Source: Bacillus sp. AFS037270
Lineage (GTDB): Bacteria; Bacillota; Bacilli; Bacillales_B; DSM-18226
Assembly (NCBI RefSeq): GCF_002585305.1
Contig: NZ_NUNF01000038.1
Span: 60,597 to 124,596 of the forward strand
Length of the DNA stretch: 64,000 bases
Direction: 5' to 3'
Shown one piece after another: positions 16,252-25,574 of the stretch (position 1 is its first letter; each line of letters opens with the position of its first letter). The notes beneath the pieces were generated by a model. It did not search any database and was not told where the DNA came from. It was given only the letters and a program-made list of their open reading frames with translations. Position numbers and translations under genes: made by a program.

Positions 16252-17367
16252 TTATTTAAAATTTTCCTTTGTATCTAGTGCCCAGTTTACATAAGCGGCC
16301 CTCATATCAACATTTTTCTTATCAACAACTACAGTAGGCACATTCTGAATCTTATCAATAGAGTATCCAAGAACTTGATGCATAAAAACGTTTTTAATTA
16401 GTTCACGGCCCATATCAACAGTACCAACATCAACAGTAGCAGTCAGTTCGCCTTGACGAATGGAATCAAAACCGGAATTAAGGCCGTCTGCACCAATAAC
16501 CATGATGCCTTTCTTACCATCCCATAGTTTTAAGCCGCGTGATTTAACTGCCTGTACCGCACCTAAAGCCATTTCCTCATTCTCTCCATAGATTAAATCG
16601 ACTTTCGGATTGGATTGTAACAAGTTCTCTGCTGCACTCATCCCTTTATCTCGAACATAATCACCGCGTTGTTCTGCTACAATTTTCATACCTGGATATT
16701 CTGAAATTGCCTCTTCGAAACCTTTTTTACGTGAAGTAGCCCAGTATCCAGGTACACCCCAAATTAGTACAATATTTCCTTTTCCTTTCAACTTCTCAGC
16801 GGCATATTTGCCAACCTGGTATCCTGATTGGAACTCGTTGTTATAAGTGATTGCTGCAGTCGCTTTTAAATCCTTTTCATTCCACAATTCTGCTGGATAA
16901 TTAAACAAATAAATCTCCGTTCCCTTTTTACGTGCCTTTTCATAGACGGCGTTCATGGAATCAAAATCGCCTCCAGAACACACTAATATTGCATCAAATC
17001 CTAGTGAAGTCCAGTTTTCAATTGTAGCCACTTGTCTCTCAACGGAAGAAAAATCATCCGGTGCAGCCACTTCAAACTCGAAATTAACTCCAAAACGATC
17101 ATGAATTTCATTCATCATGGTGTAGGCACTATGGATAAAAATATCATAATGTTCAGAAGCAGCAGGTGGTGCAAATCCAATTTTAAGTGTCTTTCCTTGC
17201 GCTTGTTCCTTCACAAATTTTTCAAAATTGCTATCTCCCCATTGATAGACGTTTCCAGAAGATTTTTGTCCTTGAGATGACGAAGTCTCTTGACTATTAC
17301 TGCAACCTGACAATATCAATCCTACAATAGAGAAAAGTAGAATACTTAACTTGATTTTTTTTAACAT
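16252..17367 (-). CDS. Sugar ABC transporter substrate-binding lipoprotein (importer 1)
   Basis: A 371-residue RbsB/LacI-type periplasmic binding protein. The lipoprotein signal peptide ends in LILSGC with C22 as the lipidated residue; a Ser/Gln-rich linker follows. The binding fold begins near TLKIGFAPPAASEHYDIF and continues with typical strands (LGFDAILVCSGGDFDSMNAV; DLIYGENEEMALGAVQAVKS). GGGGGTTAAATC precedes the ATG. It is the last gene of an ATPase-permease-permease-binding protein operon. The ligand is probably a monosaccharide or polyol captured outside the membrane. It lacks the GPxGExAVSAKT linker seen in the binding proteins at 45 and 54 kb. Confidence 0.88.
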   Translation of the reverse strand: MLKKIKLSILLFSIVGLILSGCSNSQETSSSQGQKSSGNVYQWGDSNFEKFVKEQAQGKTLKIGFAPPAASEHYDIFIHSAYTMMNEIHDRFGVNFEFEVAAPDDFSSVERQVATIENWTSLGFDAILVCSGGDFDSMNAVYEKARKKGTEIYLFNYPAELWNEKDLKATAAITYNNEFQSGYQVGKYAAEKLKGKGNIVLIWGVPGYWATSRKKGFEEAISEYPGMKIVAEQRGDYVRDKGMSAAENLLQSNPKVDLIYGENEEMALGAVQAVKSRGLKLWDGKKGIMVIGADGLNSGFDSIRQGELTATVDVGTVDMGRELIKNVFMHQVLGYSIDKIQNVPTVVVDKKNVDMRAAYVNWALDTKENFK

Positions 17368-17464
17368 GATTTAACCCCCTTAAATTTAAGATCAATAGTT
17401 TTGCATGAACAGGCTAACATTTTTAAGTCACCCTGCTTAATTATTTTTTTTAAAATCTCCATGT

Positions 17465-18466
17465 CTAAGAATTTTTTAATTTGCCTTTGAAGTAACCCGT
17501 TAAAACCGGTACTGTGGCTGCCAGTAGAATAATAAAACCTACCACGATCGTCTCCCAAAACGGATCAACATTCAGAAGATTCATAGCATTTTTAATCAGA
17601 TATAAAATGACGGCTCCAATTGCTGTTCCAATTAAGGTTCCTTTACCTCCATTTAAAGCTGTTCCTCCAATGATTGCGGCTGCAATGGCTTCTAACTCGT
17701 AGCCTCTGCCCATTTCAGGCTGAACTGTAGTAAGGCGGGAAGCCAGCAGAATACCTGCAACAGCAGCGATTAATCCAGAAAGCGCATACACCTTAATGAG
17801 AAGCCTATCCACTTTGATACCGGAGATACGAACCGACTCTTCACTACTGCCTAAAGCAAGAATATGCCGGCCAAATTTCATTTTCCGATAGACAACTAGG
17901 AGCAGGATTAGTAAAGCGGCCGCTACGATAACTGGGAATTGCACTCCCAAAATGCGGCCATTTCCAATAAACTGAAAACCTTCTGTCATATATGAACGAA
18001 AAGGAATGGAACCAGTCCAAACATATAGGACGCCTCTGATAATAATCATCATTGCTAAAGTAGCCATAAAAGGTGATAAATTTAATTTAGTTATGATAAT
18101 CCCATTTGTAGCACCTATTAAAACACCCAGGAGTAAAGCAGCTGAAATGGCGATGAAAACATTAACCTCCTGATTAAGAAGCCATGCCACCATGCCACCA
18201 CATATCCCACAAATGGAACCAACTGACAAATCAATTCCACCTGTTGAAAGGACAAAAGTCATACCAAATCCTAATATCATGATGAAGGTAGCCTGTTGTA
18301 AAACGTTTAATAGATTTGTAATGGTTAAAAAATGCTCTGAGGCAAATGACATAACTACCATAATTACTGCGAGAACTATGAAGATACCCGTGAGATATCG
18401 ATCAAATTTCAGCGGGACTCCATAAGAATGATGCTTTTGGATAACTTCCAGACCTTTATTATCCAA
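17465..18466 (-). CDS. Sugar ABC transporter permease (RbsC-like), importer 1
   Basis: A 333-residue BPD_transp_2-family permease with 8-10 hydrophobic segments. Family signatures include FGMTFVLSTGGIDLSVGSIC and GGTALNGGKGTLIGTAIGAV. The start is TTG with GGAGGGGTACAAAA upstream. It lies 37 bases downstream of a second, different permease, so importer 1 probably uses a permease heterodimer as in some RbsC-type systems. It transports the ligand delivered by the lipoprotein at 16252, powered by the ATPase at 19496. Confidence 0.88.
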   Translation of the reverse strand: MDNKGLEVIQKHHSYGVPLKFDRYLTGIFIVLAVIMVVMSFASEHFLTITNLLNVLQQATFIMILGFGMTFVLSTGGIDLSVGSICGICGGMVAWLLNQEVNVFIAISAALLLGVLIGATNGIIITKLNLSPFMATLAMMIIIRGVLYVWTGSIPFRSYMTEGFQFIGNGRILGVQFPVIVAAALLILLLVVYRKMKFGRHILALGSSEESVRISGIKVDRLLIKVYALSGLIAAVAGILLASRLTTVQPEMGRGYELEAIAAAIIGGTALNGGKGTLIGTAIGAVILYLIKNAMNLLNVDPFWETIVVGFIILLAATVPVLTGYFKGKLKNS

Positions 18467-18503
18467 TTTTGTACCCCTCCTCTGAAGTGTCTATATTGCT
18501 TAA

Positions 18504-19496
18504 TTAGCTTTTTCTAGATAGATAACGCTCAATAGCTACTGCAATAATAATGATGATCCCAGTGATGATTAAACGATAAAACTGATCTACCAATAGAAGA
18601 TCCAAGCCGTTTGCAATAAGTCCAAGAATCAGCGATCCCATCATTACCCCAACCATACTTGCCTTACCACCAAACATACTTGTACCACCGATGGCTGCTG
18701 CAGCTATAGCATATAATTCATATCCATTTCCCATTAAAGGCTGTACTGACGTTAGGCGTGAGGTCAGAAGGATACCAGCTACTGATGCCAGTAACCCCGA
18801 AAGTGCATAAACACTTATATTGATTCGATCAGTGGACACACCCGATAGGCGCGCTGCTTCTTTATTGGAACCTGTTGCGATAATAAAACGTCCATACTTA
18901 GTAAATTTAAAAAGAAAATACAGTAAGAAAAAGAGGACCAATGTGATCAAGAATGGCATTGGAATTCCCAGCACATCTCCCTGGGCAAGAAATACAAATC
19001 CTGGAGTAGCAAAACTACTAATTGGTTCCTCTTTAGTTAGTAGAGTTAACAGTCCCCGGGCTATATATAGCATGGCAAAGGTTACTAAAAAGGCTGAAAT
19101 TTTTAGTTTTGTAATGATTACTCCATTAATGAGACCAATTAGGAATCCTAGAATTAATCCTCCCAAGATCGCAATCCACATATTTAAACCACTCATCATC
19201 AGCCAGCCGGTAACCCCGCCAGTGAGTCCTAGAACCGATCCCACTGATAAATCGATACCACCCGTTGAAAGCACAAACATCATTCCAAAAGCAATAATCA
19301 TGATAAATATTGATTGCACTAATAAGTTAGATATATTATCAAACGTTAAAAAACTTGGGATCATCACTGTCAAAAACAGGGACAATAGGATGAGAATAAT
19401 GAATACCCCAACTCCATCCAGTTTGAAAAAGGAGAGAAGACTTTGTTTATCTTTAGACGTTTTGCTAGAATTCTCTGCAATCTTAGTATTAATCAT
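18504..19496 (-). CDS. Sugar ABC transporter permease (RbsC-like), importer 1 second subunit
   Basis: About 330 residues with the same fold as its neighbour: FGMMFVLSTGGIDLSVGSVL near residue 70 and GGTSMFGGKASMVGVMMGSL near 265. The ATG at 19496 is preferred over the GTG one codon earlier because GGAGG lies 9 bases upstream. That start overlaps the ATPase stop (TGATG), indicating translational coupling. It likely pairs with the permease at 17465 in one transmembrane channel. Confidence 0.88.
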   Translation of the reverse strand: MINTKIAENSSKTSKDKQSLLSFFKLDGVGVFIILILLSLFLTVMIPSFLTFDNISNLLVQSIFIMIIAFGMMFVLSTGGIDLSVGSVLGLTGGVTGWLMMSGLNMWIAILGGLILGFLIGLINGVIITKLKISAFLVTFAMLYIARGLLTLLTKEEPISSFATPGFVFLAQGDVLGIPMPFLITLVLFFLLYFLFKFTKYGRFIIATGSNKEAARLSGVSTDRINISVYALSGLLASVAGILLTSRLTSVQPLMGNGYELYAIAAAAIGGTSMFGGKASMVGVMMGSLILGLIANGLDLLLVDQFYRLIITGIIIIIAVAIERYLSRKS

Positions 19497-21022
19497 CACC
19501 TATGTCCTCCTGAAGCGTAGTACATAATGTTCTCCTCTGTAGCCTCTTCACGAGAAAACTCTTTTACAAATTCACCTTTATGCATAACATAGATACGGTC
19601 GGAAAGTCCTAAAAGCTCTGGTAGATCAGAAGAGACCATTAAAATGCCTCCGCTATTCTTTACAAACTCTGACATTAAATTGTAAACTTCGACCTTTGCA
19701 CCTACATCAATACCGATAGTTGGTTCGTCAAAAATCAACACTTTCGGCTTAGAGAAAAGCCACTTAGCTAATATTACTTTTTGCTGGTTTCCACCACTTA
19801 ACAATCTAACTTTTTGATGTACAGTAGGTGTCTTAATGCCCAGACGTTTTTTATAATCTTCCGCTGTTTCTATTTCTGCTTTTTTCTTTAAAATAAATTT
19901 TGCTGAAAGAACACGATTAATAGATGCAAGAGTGATGTTTTTACTTACATCCATTTCTATTAAAGCTCCGTGCAATTTTCGGCTTTCCGGAAGCAGGCCA
20001 ATCCCAGCCTGAATAGCATCACGCGGGGTTCGGATTCTAGTTTCTTTACCGTTTACTCGGATGCTGCCTGAACTGATTTCGTCAGCACCAATTACTGCCC
20101 GGACGGTTTCGGTACGTCCTGAACCAGCAAGCCCGGCAATCCCTACAATTTCCCCTTCCTTAATATGGAAGTTAATGTTTTTCAAAGTTCCTGGCTGGTT
20201 TAAATCTGTAACACGTAAGACTTCTTCACCGGTAGGAACTGTTTCCTTTGCAATAAAGTTCGATATCTCACGGCCTACCATCATGGAAACAAGCTGGTCA
20301 ATATTTGTCTCATTAGAATTGACTGTTGTGATATGCTTGCCGTCACGCATGACATGAAAACGATCAGCAAGTAAGAATAACTCTTTCAGATGATGTGATA
20401 CGTAAATAATGGATACTCCTTGTTCCTTAAGCGCCCGAATGAAATCAAATAAAACTTCACGTTCGTGTTCCGCAAGAGCTGCGGTTGGTTCATCCATAAT
20501 GACAACTGAAGCGCTAATTGAAAGTGCCTTGGCAATCTCGATGACCCGATTTTTCAGAGCACCAAGTTCCATTACTGGTTTTTTTAGATCTTCTATAGTA
20601 GAAAAGAAGTTTCGATAAAGTTTTTCTGTCTCTTGGTACATTTCTTTTTCAGCTAAAATCTTCACTGCACCGCCAAGATAAGATTTATAAATTTCTCGTC
20701 CGAGATATACATTCTCAACTGCAGTTAAATGAGGAGCTAGTGTGGGTTCTTGAAATATTGTACTAATACCAAGTTCCTGAGCATGTCTAGCATCCTTTAT
20801 TTCTACAGATTTCCCCAGAACTTTGATTTCTCCACTATCCTTCTGATATAAACCAGATAAAATCTTAATTAAAGTAGACTTACCAGCACCATTTTCTCCT
20901 ACCAGGGCTAGAACTTCTCCTTTTCGTACATCTAGTGAAACGTTATCAAGTGCCTTTACACCAGGGAATTCCTTTGTGATTCCGGTCAACGAAATCAGCA
21001 CGCTATCATCTTCTACTACCAT
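19496..21022 (-). CDS. Sugar ABC transporter ATP-binding protein (RbsA/MglA-like), importer 1
   Basis: A 508-residue duplicated ABC ATPase. The first half has Walker A GENGAGKSTLIK, and VIMDEPTAALAEHE as Walker B with its flank. The second half has a degenerate Walker A region (GLAGSGRTE), signature LSGGNQQKV and Walker B VLIFDEPTIGID. That asymmetry is normal for RbsA/MglA. It is first in the operon, preceded by TGGAGGACAACAA and, 137 bases upstream of the start codon, by a perfect cre match. It energises uptake through the two permeases downstream. Confidence 0.92.
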   Translation of the reverse strand: MVVEDDSVLISLTGITKEFPGVKALDNVSLDVRKGEVLALVGENGAGKSTLIKILSGLYQKDSGEIKVLGKSVEIKDARHAQELGISTIFQEPTLAPHLTAVENVYLGREIYKSYLGGAVKILAEKEMYQETEKLYRNFFSTIEDLKKPVMELGALKNRVIEIAKALSISASVVIMDEPTAALAEHEREVLFDFIRALKEQGVSIIYVSHHLKELFLLADRFHVMRDGKHITTVNSNETNIDQLVSMMVGREISNFIAKETVPTGEEVLRVTDLNQPGTLKNINFHIKEGEIVGIAGLAGSGRTETVRAVIGADEISSGSIRVNGKETRIRTPRDAIQAGIGLLPESRKLHGALIEMDVSKNITLASINRVLSAKFILKKKAEIETAEDYKKRLGIKTPTVHQKVRLLSGGNQQKVILAKWLFSKPKVLIFDEPTIGIDVGAKVEVYNLMSEFVKNSGGILMVSSDLPELLGLSDRIYVMHKGEFVKEFSREEATEENIMYYASGGHR

Positions 21023-21158
21023 TTGTTGTCCTCCATTCCTATATAATCTACTTACGCATTGATAGTAGTAAGCTAGTTTGTAATTCGTAAAATAACTAGC
21101 AAGTGAATAGTAGTAAAGACCTAGAAATTATAGAAAAAAATTTTACAGAGATCTAGAT

Positions 21159-21172
21159 TGTAAACGATTTCA
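21159..21172 (-). promoter_or_regulatory. cre-type catabolite control site upstream of importer 1
   Basis: TGTAAACGATTTCA matches the CcpA cre consensus TGWAANCGNTNWCA at every position. It is not symmetric like the 14-bp LacI palindrome, so CcpA is the more likely ligand here. It lies 137 bases upstream of the ATPase start, compatible with repression by preferred sugars. Confidence 0.6.
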
Positions 21173-21289
21173 AAATCATTTGGTTTTCTCCAACTAGATA
21201 AACAAATAGTAAACTTCTTGCAAGGTTTCTTACTTTGAACTTACGTAGCTGGCAGTATACAACCCTCTATAATCTTTTTTATTACACCA

Positions 21290-21330
21290 CCCGCAAAATG
21301 GATGTTCATCCATCAGCCCCACTTTGCGGG
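21290..21330 (-). terminator. Compound hairpin after the first isochorismatase-like gene
   Basis: CCCGCAAA (21290-21297) pairs with TTTGCGGG (21323-21330). An inner stem TGGATG, TT, CATCCA is nested inside. It lies 70 bases beyond the isochorismatase stop on the minus strand. The trailing sequence GTGGTGTAATAAAAAAG lacks a clean U-run. The core GCAAAATGGATG recurs at 27276-27287. Confidence 0.6.
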
Positions 21331-21399
21331 AGTCTACTATTATAAAACCTTTGACGTGAGTACGTTTTTGTAAGTTCTATGATTTATTTAGCTCTCATA

Positions 21400-22134
21400 T
21401 TAAGCTTGTTGTAAGTTCTTCTTTGCTGCTTCCACTCTTCCGAACAGTTCGTAACTAGTGATAACGTCTCCGTAGTTCATTTGGATATTTCTTAAAAATT
21501 CCCAATGTTGTCCATAGCCTTGTGGTGTATCATCTGTATGGAAGCTAGGCACTGCTGCCGCACAGTCCGCAAGCACGACTACCTTGTAATTTTGATTCCA
21601 TGCGTCGATTGTCGTCGTAATTACGCAGTTAGCAGTTGAGATACCAGCGATTACAAGAGTATCTGAGCCATTTTCTCTCATGAATTCCCCTAGTGCCGTA
21701 CTTTGGAAGGCGCTGAAACGGCTTCTTCTTACAACCGGTTCTCCTTCCCTTGGCTCAAGCGTACCGGAAAAACTGTCGGTCTGAGGATTGCCCCAGCTTG
21801 CTGGTGACTCAGGAGTTCCACAGTTTAATGCTGGCCATTTTAAAGCACAGATTCCTTTGTCATGCCCATCAGGACGAAGTCCCCACTGTGAAAATACGAT
21901 TTGGCTGCCTTCCTGACGGAAACGTTCAAGGACTTTTTCAACCGGTGCAATAACGTCTTGACCGCTAGGAGCGCCACCTACACTCGGAATATATAACGCG
22001 CCTTCTGGATCGTTACACATCGGTTGCATATCCAATACAAGCAACGTAGTTTTCTTCGGATCAATCTCCTTTGCAATCATGGAACTTCTATCAATTACCT
22101 TATCAATATTTTCGTATGTGAATTTTAGAGACAT
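21400..22134 (-). CDS. Isochorismatase-like cysteine hydrolase, copy A
   Basis: A 244-residue member of the isochorismatase-like hydrolase superfamily. The catalytic Asp is D35 (LLVLDMQPM) and the nucleophile is C170 (ISTANCVITTT). The position of the usual catalytic lysine appears to be arginine (R137, in VVRRSRFSAF). AAGGAGGAATTCGA precedes the ATG. Copy B at 28013 differs by three residues only. It ends an operon of oxidative enzymes. Relatives hydrolyse amides, N-carbamoyl compounds or isochorismate. The substrate is unknown. Confidence 0.82.
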   Translation of the reverse strand: MSLKFTYENIDKVIDRSSMIAKEIDPKKTTLLVLDMQPMCNDPEGALYIPSVGGAPSGQDVIAPVEKVLERFRQEGSQIVFSQWGLRPDGHDKGICALKWPALNCGTPESPASWGNPQTDSFSGTLEPREGEPVVRRSRFSAFQSTALGEFMRENGSDTLVIAGISTANCVITTTIDAWNQNYKVVVLADCAAAVPSFHTDDTPQGYGQHWEFLRNIQMNYGDVITSYELFGRVEAAKKNLQQA

Positions 22135-22189
22135 TCGAATTCCTCCTTAAATTTTGGTTTTTTTCAATTAATATATAGCAAATCGAATC

Positions 22190-22621
22190 TTAAAGATCTT
22201 TGATCGCTTCAAGTGCTGCTTGTGCACATTCAACGTCCTGCTCTGGTGAACCGCCAGAGACACCAATACCGCCAACCAGCTGGCCTTCAAGAAAAATGGG
22301 TAGGCCTCCACCTAAAATGGTCATTTTGTCAACTTGCAATAGTCCTTGTAGTACTGCCGGATTATCTTTAATCGCTTCGTACCAATCAGCTGTAGGCATT
22401 CCAAATCCAAGTGCGGCATAAGCTTTCGTTTGGGCGATTTGAGCTGGAAGAATATTCGCACCATCCATTTTAATAAATCCGGATAAGTTCCCGCCGTCAT
22501 CAACAATGGCAATGTTTTGTTTTATTCCCAACTCTTTAGCCTTACTAATAGCCAAATCGAACATTTTAAGAACCAACTCTTGCGGCAAAACCGCTTTTTT
22601 CGGTATAGATAATACAGCCAT
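22190..22621 (-). CDS. GlcG/HbpS-family (DUF336) protein
   Basis: A 143-residue protein of the GlcG/HbpS family. It shows AISKAKELGIKQNIAIVDDG near the start, the conserved ILGGGLPIFLEGQLVGGIGV and the tail SGGSPEQDVECAQAALEAI. Family members bind heme or cobalamin-like ligands, or accompany diol, glycolate and aromatic catabolism; a few are accessory proteins of unclear function. GAAGGGATTG precedes the ATG. It sits between two cysteine-hydrolase and lactonase-type genes of the same operon. No signal peptide, so cytoplasmic. Confidence 0.8.
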   Translation of the reverse strand: MAVLSIPKKAVLPQELVLKMFDLAISKAKELGIKQNIAIVDDGGNLSGFIKMDGANILPAQIAQTKAYAALGFGMPTADWYEAIKDNPAVLQGLLQVDKMTILGGGLPIFLEGQLVGGIGVSGGSPEQDVECAQAALEAIKDL

Positions 22622-22737
22622 TTTTTTTCAATCCCTTCATTTTGTAAATTTTAATAATTTAATAGAATATATAATTGATACATTTATTTACGAATTAAAA
22701 AGTTCCGTTAATCCAACTTCTCTTTATTTTCGAGCAG

Positions 22738-23505
22738 TCATGGTACTCTTTGGTTCCCTATCTGCAAGGACGGGTAACGTTCATGCACTTTAGGATCGTG
22801 GGCAGGCAGTACGATAGCCTCCATCCCGCGTATCAGATCCATTGCGGCTACTACATTTTCGAAGCTGTAATAGTAACCAATGGGGATATTTGCTTCCAGG
22901 TTTTCGTACATGTAGATCTCATCACCGGGAATAATGACGGTACCCTGCGTGGTCTCTACAGTCACTATTTGGTGGCCGGGGCTGTGGCCGCCGGTCCAGA
23001 TGACTCGGATACCCGGTAATACCTCTGCTTCACCCTCTACTAACTGAAGGCGTTCCCACGCCTCGTCCACCAGCCAGCCGAACACTTCACGCGGGAAGCC
23101 CACCTGGGGAGCGTAGCGCTTATTTTCAGGACTTAGATTATAGTGCCACTCGCGACGGTTGATGATGATTCGAGCATTCGGGAAGAGGCGAGCATTTATA
23201 TAGTGGTCAAAATGTAAGTGCGTTAGTATTAACATATCTACGTCCTCGAGCGCCACACCTGCATCTCTCAGCAGCTCCTCCGTTGTTCGACTTGGAGCGG
23301 AAACGAAGGACCTCTCCTGTTCTTCGGTCAAATAGTCTTCTAAGTTATCTATCCCGGTATCGATAAGAATGGTATGTCCTCTGCCTCTTACAAGATAGAA
23401 GTTTTGCACGATCTTGACCGGATCGTGTCGACCGAAAGCGTGCAGATAAATGACGGTACCCGGTGCGACCCACTCCCCATTGTTCAAGATGTTGACGGTG
23501 TACAT
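22738..23505 (-). CDS. Metallo-beta-lactamase-fold lactonase-like hydrolase
   Basis: A 255-residue MBL-fold hydrolase with the dinuclear zinc motif H96-L-H98-F-D100-H101 (LTHLHFDHYINA). A further histidine is in GGHSPGHQI, the bridging aspartate in VIIPGDE and a late histidine in LPAHDP. This arrangement is that of AiiA/AttM-type lactonases, which open N-acyl homoserine lactones or other lactones. Here, next to a GMC dehydrogenase and an enolase-superfamily dehydratase, hydrolysis of a sugar lactone is more plausible than quorum quenching, but the sequence does not decide. AAAGGGTGAAC precedes the ATG. Confidence 0.82.
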   Translation of the reverse strand: MYTVNILNNGEWVAPGTVIYLHAFGRHDPVKIVQNFYLVRGRGHTILIDTGIDNLEDYLTEEQERSFVSAPSRTTEELLRDAGVALEDVDMLILTHLHFDHYINARLFPNARIIINRREWHYNLSPENKRYAPQVGFPREVFGWLVDEAWERLQLVEGEAEVLPGIRVIWTGGHSPGHQIVTVETTQGTVIIPGDEIYMYENLEANIPIGYYYSFENVVAAMDLIRGMEAIVLPAHDPKVHERYPSLQIGNQRVP

Positions 23506-23561
23506 AAACTTAGTTCACCCTTTCTGATGTTTTGCTGCACTTTTTCAACCGTCGTCAATGA

Positions 23562-24695
23562 CTAACGAGCGAGTTCGTAAAGTCTATACCTCTCCTCCGC
23601 GTCTGCTGCTAGCTCTATACCCAAACCCGGTCCTTCAGGCGCGCTGACGTAACCGTCTTTCAAGAGTATAGGTTCTTTCAGCATTCCTTCCCAACCAGGG
23701 CCACCATAGGCATCATACTCGATCAATGGGGCATTAGGGCATGACAAAATCAGATGCAGACCCGCAGCTAAGCCGACACCCATTCCGGACGAACAGGCAA
23801 TATGAGGGACGCAGGTAATGTTCCAAGCACTGGCCATGTCAGCTACACGCTTAGCCTCAGAGATGCCGCCAACGCTCACACAGTCAGGTTGGAGCACGTC
23901 GAACGCTTTTGGCTCGAGAAGGTCTATATATTCGTAACGAGAGAGCATGGATTCGCCACCAGATAACTGCATATTGACGCGTTCGGATAACCAGCGATGT
24001 TCGTGGATGTATTGACTTAAGCTTCTGGACCTGATCGGCTCCTCTAGCCAAACGACGCCAAGTTCCTCAAACACACGAGCCATCCTGAGAGCAGTCCTCC
24101 GATCATACGCCATGTTAGCGTCCACCATCAGATCCACCTTATCTCCTACCGCCTTCCGCACTCCAGATACAATAGCCTCGTCGGTCTCCAATCCTAGTCC
24201 AACCCTTAACTTCAATGCCGTATAGCCATCCTCAACCGCTTTCACACACTCCGGCACGATTTCCTCAGGTCCTTTCAGACTCGGTGCAAAGTAAGCTCTC
24301 ACTTTCGTTTTGGCCGCCCCTAGGAGCTTATAAATAGGCTGATTGGTGATCTTACCGAACAGATCCCATAGTGCAATATCAACACCACTTAAGGCATAAG
24401 TCTCAATACCACGTCGTCCCCACATATGGGTGGCACTAAACATTCGCTCCCAAAGCATAGCGATTTGTGTAGGATCCTCACCGATAAGTAGGGGGGCAAG
24501 TCTCTCATTGATGATGGGGCCGACTGTCGAAAAGTACTCTGCCGAGAACCCCGCCTCCCCTATTCCGTATAAACCCTCATCGGTGGAGACCTGTACAATA
24601 ATACCTCCCTTTACGTTGACTTCCATGGCTCCCCAACGTAGAGGCTGATCAAGCTTTACACCTAGCGGGAATGCCCTTACATTAGTAATCTTCAT
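23562..24695 (-). CDS. Mandelate racemase/muconate lactonizing-type enolase superfamily dehydratase
   Basis: A 377-residue enolase-superfamily enzyme. Metal ligands are D192 (VDANMAYD), E218 (LEEPIRS) and E248 (LSGGESM). The acid/base dyad of the mandelate racemase subgroup is D271 (LQPDCVSVGG) and H298 (VPHIACSSG), with E326 near the end (LIEYD). The second-strand motif is K162-L-R164 rather than K-x-K. Members dehydrate sugar acids such as galactonate, fuconate or rhamnonate. It follows the GMC/subunit-3 pair directly, consistent with dehydration of an aldonate made by them. AGGAAAGGGGAATAGAA precedes the start. Confidence 0.85.
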   Translation of the reverse strand: MKITNVRAFPLGVKLDQPLRWGAMEVNVKGGIIVQVSTDEGLYGIGEAGFSAEYFSTVGPIINERLAPLLIGEDPTQIAMLWERMFSATHMWGRRGIETYALSGVDIALWDLFGKITNQPIYKLLGAAKTKVRAYFAPSLKGPEEIVPECVKAVEDGYTALKLRVGLGLETDEAIVSGVRKAVGDKVDLMVDANMAYDRRTALRMARVFEELGVVWLEEPIRSRSLSQYIHEHRWLSERVNMQLSGGESMLSRYEYIDLLEPKAFDVLQPDCVSVGGISEAKRVADMASAWNITCVPHIACSSGMGVGLAAGLHLILSCPNAPLIEYDAYGGPGWEGMLKEPILLKDGYVSAPEGPGLGIELAADAEERYRLYELAR

Positions 24696-24697
24696 TT

Positions 24698-25402
24698 CTA
24701 TTCCCCTTTCCTTTCCTTAAGATGAGGGATTAAATCAGCCCAATCATAATCTTCTACGTAATACTCTTTAACGTTGTATTTTAAGGTATTGGTATCAGCC
24801 AATGATTTAGGTCCAGGGAAGCCGATCACTTTCCAACCAACGTAATCCTTGTTACCCCCGTATACCGGGTCGCAATAGTATCCTTGACGAGTGTGCAGAA
24901 CCAAAGCACTGAAGAAGTCTAATCCCTCGTCAAACGTACCTTGGAGAAAAGTATTATGCTCACCCGAAGTATCAAATTTCATATGTTCCGGCTTCGGCCT
25001 TCCTGAAAGCTCAACCAGAACTCCATCCTGCTGTTCTTCACTTGAATTCTTAAAAGTAGAACCGTACTTCTTATGCGAGATTTCGTCTAGCTTTTGGATC
25101 CCCTGACGATAGGTCTCCTGCATATCTGCCATACGTTCTCGCCAAGCTTCTACCTCTTTGCCTGCAATCTTCAGAAATCCTCTACCGTCTGCTGACGCAT
25201 AAATGTAGTCTATACTCGAAAGGTAACGGTCTATAAATCGAACAACGCCAGCCTCTCGGGCTCCAGGATCATGATCTGTTGGTATAATCCGAGCTGTCGC
25301 CTCTTCGATTGTTTCCCACTCATGTTGGGAAAAAAATAAGCGAGTGTCTGACTCTTGATCTACTGGAGAATTTATAACCGGCCAATCTGCTTTGCTTGTC
25401 AT
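24698..25402 (-). CDS. Gluconate 2-dehydrogenase subunit 3-like protein
   Basis: About 234 residues. The family core is SQHEWETIEEATARIIPTDH, then DPGAREAGVVRFIDRYLS, with downstream GYYCDPVYGGNKDYVGWKVI and FPGPK. This is the small subunit that accompanies membrane gluconate/sorbitol dehydrogenases. It normally carries a Tat signal peptide; none is present here. The ATG at 25402 follows AGGAGGGTGTTTCTT. It lies 172 bases after the GMC gene and 2 bases before the dehydratase gene. Probably an assembly or electron-transfer partner of the GMC protein, but in the cytoplasm. No cytochrome c subunit is nearby. Confidence 0.8.
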   Translation of the reverse strand: MTSKADWPVINSPVDQESDTRLFFSQHEWETIEEATARIIPTDHDPGAREAGVVRFIDRYLSSIDYIYASADGRGFLKIAGKEVEAWRERMADMQETYRQGIQKLDEISHKKYGSTFKNSSEEQQDGVLVELSGRPKPEHMKFDTSGEHNTFLQGTFDEGLDFFSALVLHTRQGYYCDPVYGGNKDYVGWKVIGFPGPKSLADTNTLKYNVKEYYVEDYDWADLIPHLKERKGE

Positions 25403-25574
25403 AAGAAACACCCTCCTTTTGGTAAAATAGCTCCGGGAGATTACTTCACTTTAAAGCCATTTTTTGATATATTTATATTGGATAACCCTGACTATAAGTT
25501 ACTAACAAGGCACTTTAATATGTTAAATCTATACATAAAATATAATTTACTTCTTAAATACCCCACTGCACTTG

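Noticed and set aside
18820..19527. 235-codon plus-strand frame opposite the importer-1 permease
   Set aside because: It is antisense to a well-conserved permease, has no ribosome site or recognisable domain, and reflects codon bias of the real gene.
22738..23505. Quorum-quenching N-acyl homoserine lactonase
   Set aside because: The fold and zinc motif fit, but the operon context points to sugar lactones; no specific evidence for acyl homoserine lactone cleavage.
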